Shown here: in pieces, positions 1 through 3,286 of the stretch
Layout: the number at the start of each line of letters is the position of its first letter
Numbering within the stretch: the stretch's first letter is position 1
From: Candidatus Cloacimonadota bacterium
GTDB lineage: Bacteria > Cloacimonadota > Cloacimonadia > Cloacimonadales > JAOZMQ01
Direction: 5' to 3'
DNA length: 5,803 nucleotides
NCBI GenBank assembly: GCA_029934195.1
Contig: JAOZMQ010000205.1
Span: forward strand, 1-5,803
Position numbers and translations under genes: made by a program
The notes under the pieces: model-generated
Databases searched by the model: none
What the model saw: the letters and a program-made list of their open reading frames with translations, nothing else
Told to the model about the DNA's origin: nothing

Positions 1-10
1 CCAATTAATC

Positions 11-40
11 TTTCTTCATGAACTTCTGTTCTTCAAGGTT
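11..40 (-). repeat. Degenerate GAAG-periodic intergenic repeat
   Basis: Read on the minus strand, the tetramer GAAG recurs at 31-34, 23-26 and 14-17 (spacing 8 and 9), in the context ACCTTGAAG, then AACAGAAG, then TTCATGAAG. From memory this resembles a decayed copy of the ACCACGAAG-AACACGAAG type of tandem repeat common between genes of environmental bacteria. The same bases read as a short charged peptide on the minus strand, but a stop at 56-58 interrupts it, so I do not call a gene. The periodicity is seen; the family match is recollection. Confidence 0.4.
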
Positions 41-71
41 AAAAAATTCCTTTTCCTAAATTTCCTTTTTT

Positions 72-143
72 TGTCGCTACTCTGTAACTCAGTTTCCTTT
101 TTATCTTTAACCAACGCTAACGCATTGGGCTACAAAGATGTCG
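72..143 (+). repeat. REP-like dispersed repeat with hairpins
   Basis: The segment contains an imperfect hairpin at 111-128 (CCAACGCTAACGCATTGG: CCAA pairs with TTGG and GC with GC around one C/A mismatch, loop TAAC), followed at once by GCTACAAAGATGTCG (129-143). To the left, GTCGCTACTCTGTAACTCAG has a weaker GCTAC/GTAAC hairpin. Both parts carry a GTCG word, which suggests one repeating unit that begins and ends with it. I recall very similar sequences (GGGCTACAAAGATGTCGCTCC with an NNGGAGC arm) scattered between genes of FCB-group and other environmental bacteria. Only one copy is in the window, so its dispersed nature is inferred. Confidence 0.5.
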
Positions 144-231
144 TATTTACAAAGCTAAAAGAATTAATCATGAAAAAATGTATCCCCAAAAATACAAGAA
201 GAATACCAATATTATACTAAAAAGATAATTA

Positions 232-262
232 AGGATTGCTAAAATTATATTTCAGCAATCCT
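232..262 (-). terminator. Probable intrinsic terminator of serA
   Basis: A perfect 9-bp inverted repeat (AGGATTGCT at 232-240, AGCAATCCT at 254-262) with a 13-nt loop starts 6 nt after the serA stop codon in the direction of transcription. On the minus strand the stem is followed by TTAATTATCTTTTT, a U-rich but not pure tract. Position, stem strength and tail all fit a Rho-independent terminator ending the minus-strand transcript. No gene on the left points into it within the window, so a bidirectional role cannot be judged. Confidence 0.7.
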
Positions 263-268
263 AAATAT

Positions 269-1195
269 TTATTTATTAACTTGAAATGTGGTATCACCTT
301 TTTCAAAATAATTGATGATTTGCTTAACAGCTGCAACTCCAGCATTTACATTTGCTTCTAAAGTTTGTGCTCCCATTTTCTTTGGAGTAAAGAAACATCT
401 GTCACCAAATTTTTCGATAATTTCTTCTTTTTTTACCGGAGCAATATCTGAAACATATTTCAAATCATCTCGCTCTGCAAAAACTTTGAGAATACTATCT
501 TCACAAACAACTTCTTTTCTCGCAGTATTAATAATTGCAGCACCTTTTTTCATAGAACTAATTAAATCGTAATTAATAAATTTTTGTGTAGCAGGAATAG
601 ATGGAAGATGAAGAGAAATATAATCACAAGTTTTATACAATTCTTCAACAGAAGTAAGTGGAATAACTCCATCTTTTTTGATCATTTCAGCCGGAACAAA
701 TGGGTCAAAAGCAACAACTTCCATTCCGAAACCTTTTGCAATTCTTGCAACATTTTTTCCGACATTACCATAAGCATGGATACCGATTTTTTTATCTTTC
801 AATTCCGTACCGGCTTTGCCATTGAATTTTCCTCTTGCCATAAATAGCATCATTCCAAAAGCCAATTCGGCAACTGCATTTGAGTTTTGCCCCGGAGTAT
901 TCATTACAACAACATCATTTTTTGTAGCTGCTTGGCAATCAACATTATCGTAACCAGCTCCAGCTCTAACTACAATTTCAAGTTTTTTTGCGTTTTCAAT
1001 AACTTCTTGTGTAATTTTATCACTACGGATTATTACTGCTTCTACATTTTCAATCGCTTTGATTAGATCAGCTTGTTCTGCATATTTTTCGAGTAAAATC
1101 ATCTCATATTCTGAATTTTTACAGATTTCTGAAATTTCTTCAACTGCCTTTTTCGCAAAAGGTTTCTGAGTAGCTATAAGAATCTTTTTAGACAT
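269..1195 (-). CDS. serA: D-3-phosphoglycerate dehydrogenase, short type without ACT domain
   Basis: This 308-residue cytoplasmic NAD-dependent D-2-hydroxyacid dehydrogenase most likely oxidises 3-phosphoglycerate to 3-phosphohydroxypyruvate, the first step of serine synthesis. Visible motifs are VVRAGAGYDNVD (75-86), MNTPGQNSNAVAE (98-110), the nucleotide fold IGIHAYGNVGKNVARIAKG (137-155) with AFDPF after it (D164 fits NAD preference), and INTARKEV (222-229) with the family's substrate-binding Arg at R226. It ends near FQVNK and has no C-terminal ACT or regulatory domain, so feedback inhibition by serine is unlikely. Two oddities: the GxGxxG motif reads AYGNVG (141-146), and where the family normally has TPHxGA this protein has TPKKMGA (270-276), so the catalytic His is replaced by Lys. 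Both agree with Bacteroidetes-type enzymes as I remember them. The ATG start is supported by GGAGGA just upstream. Neighbouring serC or serB genes are not in the window. Other 2-hydroxyacid substrates are possible but less likely. Confidence 0.9.
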   Translation of the reverse strand: MSKKILIATQKPFAKKAVEEISEICKNSEYEMILLEKYAEQADLIKAIENVEAVIIRSDKITQEVIENAKKLEIVVRAGAGYDNVDCQAATKNDVVVMNTPGQNSNAVAELAFGMMLFMARGKFNGKAGTELKDKKIGIHAYGNVGKNVARIAKGFGMEVVAFDPFVPAEMIKKDGVIPLTSVEELYKTCDYISLHLPSIPATQKFINYDLISSMKKGAAIINTARKEVVCEDSILKVFAERDDLKYVSDIAPVKKEEIIEKFGDRCFFTPKKMGAQTLEANVNAGVAAVKQIINYFEKGDTTFQVNK

Positions 1196-1198
1196 AAT

Positions 1199-1204
1199 TC
1201 CTCC
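1199..1204 (-). promoter_or_regulatory. Ribosome binding site of serA
   Basis: GGAGGA on the minus strand lies 3 nt before the ATG (4 nt if GGAGG is taken as the core). It fixes the start at 1195. The spacing is short but workable. Confidence 0.75.
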
Positions 1205-1280
1205 AAAATTAAATTATTTTCTTAAAAAAAAAATAACCAAATTTTCTGGCAAGAAATATAATTCAAAAAGATAATTATTT

Positions 1281-1357
1281 TTTCTCTGCGATATTTCATC
1301 TTTCTCTGTGTAAAAAGATTTTTTTCGCAAAGTCGCAAAAGGAAGAACGCAAAGCAT
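1281..1357 (-). repeat. CTCTG / CGCAAAG dispersed intergenic repeat
   Basis: On the plus strand TTTCTCTGCG (1281-1290) recurs as TTTCTCTGTG (1301-1310), exactly 20 nt on. Three CGCAAA words follow (TCGCAAAG 1325-1332, TCGCAAAA 1333-1340, ACGCAAAG 1347-1354). On the minus strand this reads CTTTGCG ... TTTTGCGACTTTGCG ... ACACAGAG ... CGCAGAG. I recall the pairing of TTTGCG-type and CACAGAG-type units as a common dispersed element in environmental bacterial genomes. A 60-codon minus-strand reading frame crosses it (1214-1396), but it has no ribosome binding site or family resemblance and looks spurious. The element sits between the deacetylase and serA. Confidence 0.6.
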
Positions 1358-1367
1358 AAAAATAATT

Positions 1368-1418
1368 TGCCTGCACAAGTACGGACGAAGAGACATGCAC
1401 TTACGCAGACGGGTGAAT
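1368..1418 (+). repeat. TGCCTG...GGTGAAT element, copy B (long form)
   Basis: This 51-nt stretch begins TGCCTG and ends GCAGACGGGTGAAT. It aligns with the reverse complement of 2327-2359 at 28 of 33 positions once an 18-nt extra block (GAAGAGACATGCACTTAC, 1387-1404) is set aside. It lies 35 bp beyond the deacetylase stop codon, in inverted orientation relative to copy A, so the two copies bracket that gene. No protein is encoded. The function is unknown; a small dispersed or mobile element is the simplest reading. Confidence 0.6.
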
Positions 1419-1453
1419 GATCAATTATTCTTCAATTTCTACTGGGAAAACGT

Positions 1454-2296
1454 TTAATAAATCGGTTTTTGAATTTTTGAGAGAAAATTATCAATAATTC
1501 TCCAATTATCCATTCCTCCATAGCAAATTAATTTGAAGTAGAAAAGATTTTCACCGGACTCAATTTTTATTCTTGGAATTTCTAGAGGATTGCTGGATTT
1601 TTTTATAACTCCATGTTGGGTTGTAAAAGCAGTAAAATATTGATTTTCCTTCAATTTTATACGAGTTCTTTTATCAAAGGCAGCTTTTGTTCCGTATGGA
1701 TAAGCAAAAGATGTAATTTTTTTATTAATAGCTTTTTCTAAAAATTTCTTGGATGATTCTATTTCTATTTCCAATTCTTGATCAGACATATTTTTCATAA
1801 ATCTATGAGAATAACCGTGTGAACCAATAGTCATTCCATTTTTAGAAATAATTTTTAGTTGTTCAATTGATAAATATTTTCCTAAATCAGAATTGTATTT
1901 AACCGTATTATCAAAAATCCCACTTGAAACAAATAAGATTGCAGGCAGATTAAATTCTTTAAGAATTGGTTGAGCAATTTCCAATGCACATAAGAATCCA
2001 TCATCAATAGTTATAACTACAGAATTTTTTGGTAATGATTTAATTTCTCCTGAAAAGAATTGTTCTATATCTTGAATTGATAAAGCCGTCATATTTTCAG
2101 AAATCCATTTCATTTGTTTGCGAAAATTCTCGGGTGTAATACAAAAAGGATCTTTGTCTTTATATCCAAAACGGTGATACATTAATGCTCTTGTTCCAAA
2201 ATCATTTTTAAAATATTTTGCGATGATAATTTTTGATATAGAAAAAATTATCATTATTTTCCGTGAAACTTTCTTAAGAAACCAACGAATATTCAT
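1454..2296 (-). CDS. NodB-type (CE4) polysaccharide deacetylase family protein
   Basis: This 280-residue protein carries the metal-dependent CE4 esterase signature: LMYHRF (38-43), the TFDDG-type motif as TIDDG (96-100; D98 the expected general base, D99 a metal ligand), SHGYSH (159-164; H160 and H164 complete the Asp-His-His zinc site), and FAYPYG (197-202). PRIKIE follows late in the domain. All catalytic elements are present, so it should be active, removing N- or O-acetyl groups from an acetylated polysaccharide; the substrate cannot be told from sequence. The N-terminus is basic (RWFLKKVSRK) and then hydrophobic (about 14-29), which may be a weak membrane anchor or uncleaved signal, but this is uncertain. 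The start is well supported by AGGAGGA 7 nt upstream. The nearest upstream gene encodes a WecG-type glycosyltransferase, so a role in surface-polysaccharide maturation is likely. Inverted copies of a short repeat flank the gene on both sides. Confidence 0.9.
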   Translation of the reverse strand: MNIRWFLKKVSRKIMIIFSISKIIIAKYFKNDFGTRALMYHRFGYKDKDPFCITPENFRKQMKWISENMTALSIQDIEQFFSGEIKSLPKNSVVITIDDGFLCALEIAQPILKEFNLPAILFVSSGIFDNTVKYNSDLGKYLSIEQLKIISKNGMTIGSHGYSHRFMKNMSDQELEIEIESSKKFLEKAINKKITSFAYPYGTKAAFDKRTRIKLKENQYFTAFTTQHGVIKKSSNPLEIPRIKIESGENLFYFKLICYGGMDNWRIIDNFLSKIQKPIY

Positions 2297-2303
2297 AGAG
2301 TAA

Positions 2304-2310
2304 TCCTCCT
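2304..2310 (-). promoter_or_regulatory. Strong ribosome binding site of the deacetylase gene
   Basis: AGGAGGA on the minus strand, 7 nt before the ATG at 2294-2296, is a near-ideal Shine-Dalgarno sequence and fixes the start. It suggests efficient independent translation. Confidence 0.85.
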
Positions 2311-2326
2311 AAGGAACCGATAAGAA

Positions 2327-2359
2327 ATTCACCTGTCTGCGTGCGTACTCGAACAGGCA
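2327..2359 (-). repeat. TGCCTG...GGTGAAT element, copy A (short form)
   Basis: Read on the minus strand this 33-nt element begins TGCCTG and ends GCAGACAGGTGAAT, matching copy B (1368-1418) except for the 18-nt block missing here. The last 14 nt match at 13 of 14 positions. On the plus strand CCTGT (2332-2336) and ACAGG (2353-2357) can pair, so the short form can fold into a small hairpin. It lies about 17 nt upstream of the deacetylase ribosome binding site, inside that gene's likely leader or promoter region. Confidence 0.6.
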
Positions 2360-2383
2360 GATAATTCAAAGCTCTATTCGTTC

Positions 2384-2401
2384 AGCTATTAGATAGCTAT
2401 C
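2384..2401. repeat. Short palindrome in the wecG-deacetylase gap
   Basis: AGCTAT (2384-2389) and ATAGCT (2393-2398) form a 6-bp stem with a 3-nt loop. The overlapping GATAGCTATC (2392-2401) is a perfect 10-bp palindrome. No T-run follows on the minus strand, so it does not look like a terminator for the upstream gene. A protein-binding site is possible, but the sequence alone does not show it. Confidence 0.3.
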
Positions 2402-2435
2402 AACGACTTTTTAATTCATATTAAGGGAAATTTAT

Positions 2436-3185
2436 CTATAATTTCCGTAATTTTTTCTCTTGGAAAATTCTATAAATAAAAAGAAAATTTCCAATTAAAT
2501 ATCGTTTCCATTTTTGTCCCGGTTGTCTTGAAAGAATGTGTAACCATTCTAAACCGATTTTCCGAATCCATAAAGGTGCTCTCACAAGACTTCCAGCCCA
2601 ATATGTAAATAAACCGCCTGTTCCAGCAATTACTGAAACTTTTAAGTCTTTGCGATATTTTTTTATCCATTCTTCTTGTAAAGGATTTCCCATACCAACT
2701 AATAAAAGATCCGGTTTGGAATCGTTAATTTCTTTGATAATTTCTGAACAATCTTGATTGATAATATATCCATGGTGAAATCCGGCAAGCTCCCATTGAG
2801 TAAAATTTTTCTTAAAAAAATCTGCTGCTTTTGTTATTTCTTCTTGAGTTGCACCAAGTATATAACACCGACATTTTGAGAATCGTTTATCTCGCAAAAT
2901 TCGCGGAATTAAGTCCGTTCCGTTTACATTATCTCGTGGTTCCTGTTTATAAAGAATTTTGCTTGCCCATCGGACACCTGTTCCGTCACCAAAAACATAA
3001 TCTGCCGTATTTAGAGTTTTGGTGAACTCTTCATTCTGAAAGGATGTATTTAATGTATGTGCATTGACGAAATAAATAACCGTTTCTTTGTCTAATTTTG
3101 CAGTAATTTTTTGCAAGATAAGAGATTCTGTTTCCTCCATCGTTGCATCTGTTAAATTAATATTCATTATAGAAAAAGTTTCCAT
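2436..3185 (-). CDS. WecG/TagA/CpsF-family glycosyltransferase
   Basis: This 249-residue protein has the full length and motif order of family GT26. Members transfer a sugar, typically N-acetylmannosamine or its uronic acid from a UDP donor, to a lipid-linked GlcNAc at the cytoplasmic face of the inner membrane. Visible motifs are YFVNAHTLN (38-46), ADYVFGDGTGVRWAS (61-75) containing the Asp expected to be essential (D67), a Rossmann-type strand YILGAT (108-113), LLLVGMGNPLQEEWI (160-174), and GTGGLFTYWAGSLVRAPLWIRKIGLEW (188-214, quoted in part as GGLF, RAP and GLEW). The basic C-terminal tail, with KWKRY (225-229), fits membrane association in this family. The first ATG is chosen because AAGGGA lies 5 nt upstream, whereas the in-frame ATG at residue 7 has none. 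The donor and the polymer are unknown, so I give no gene symbol; wecG, tagA or cpsF would each be a guess. The next gene downstream is a deacetylase, which suits a polysaccharide role. Confidence 0.9.
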   Translation of the reverse strand: METFSIMNINLTDATMEETESLILQKITAKLDKETVIYFVNAHTLNTSFQNEEFTKTLNTADYVFGDGTGVRWASKILYKQEPRDNVNGTDLIPRILRDKRFSKCRCYILGATQEEITKAADFFKKNFTQWELAGFHHGYIINQDCSEIIKEINDSKPDLLLVGMGNPLQEEWIKKYRKDLKVSVIAGTGGLFTYWAGSLVRAPLWIRKIGLEWLHILSRQPGQKWKRYLIGNFLFIYRIFQEKKLRKL

Positions 3186-3190
3186 TTTGT

Positions 3191-3196
3191 TCCCTT
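3191..3196 (-). promoter_or_regulatory. Ribosome binding site of the glycosyltransferase gene
   Basis: AAGGGA on the minus strand, 5 nt before the ATG at 3183-3185, supports that start over the internal ATG six codons later. It is weaker than the sites of the other two complete genes. Confidence 0.55.
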
Positions 3197-3204
3197 AATT
3201 GTTG

Positions 3205-3283
3205 TTAAGAAATAACATTTACAAACCGAATTTGAATTATCTGATAGCTCAAGCTTATTTCCTAACAACTCCTTATTTCTTAA
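3205..3283. repeat. Widely spaced 10-bp inverted repeat in the protease-wecG gap
   Basis: TTAAGAAATA (3205-3214) and TATTTCTTAA (3274-3283) are perfect inverted copies about 60 nt apart. They span nearly the whole gap between the protease stop codon and the glycosyltransferase ribosome binding site. Flanking AATT bases extend the likeness imperfectly. In AT-rich DNA this could be chance. I see no convincing terminator for the protease in this gap, so read-through into the glycosyltransferase gene is possible. Confidence 0.3.
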
Positions 3284-3286
3284 TAA

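Noticed and set aside
14..55. Charged short peptide on the minus strand as the end of a gene
   Set aside because: A stop at 56-58 limits it to 16 codons with no start or ribosome binding site, and the repeat periodicity explains the sequence.
1205..1280. Bacteroidetes-type promoter (TAnnTTTG) for serA
   Set aside because: A near match (TATCTTTT on the minus strand) exists, but it is inexact and has no matching upstream element, so it cannot be told from AT-rich background.
1214..1396. A 60-codon minus-strand open frame between the deacetylase and serA
   Set aside because: It runs through the short-word repeat, has no ribosome binding site and no recognisable protein family; it is a by-product of the repeat.
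2384..2398. Terminator after the glycosyltransferase gene
   Set aside because: The stem is only 6 bp and AT-rich, and no T-run follows on the minus strand.
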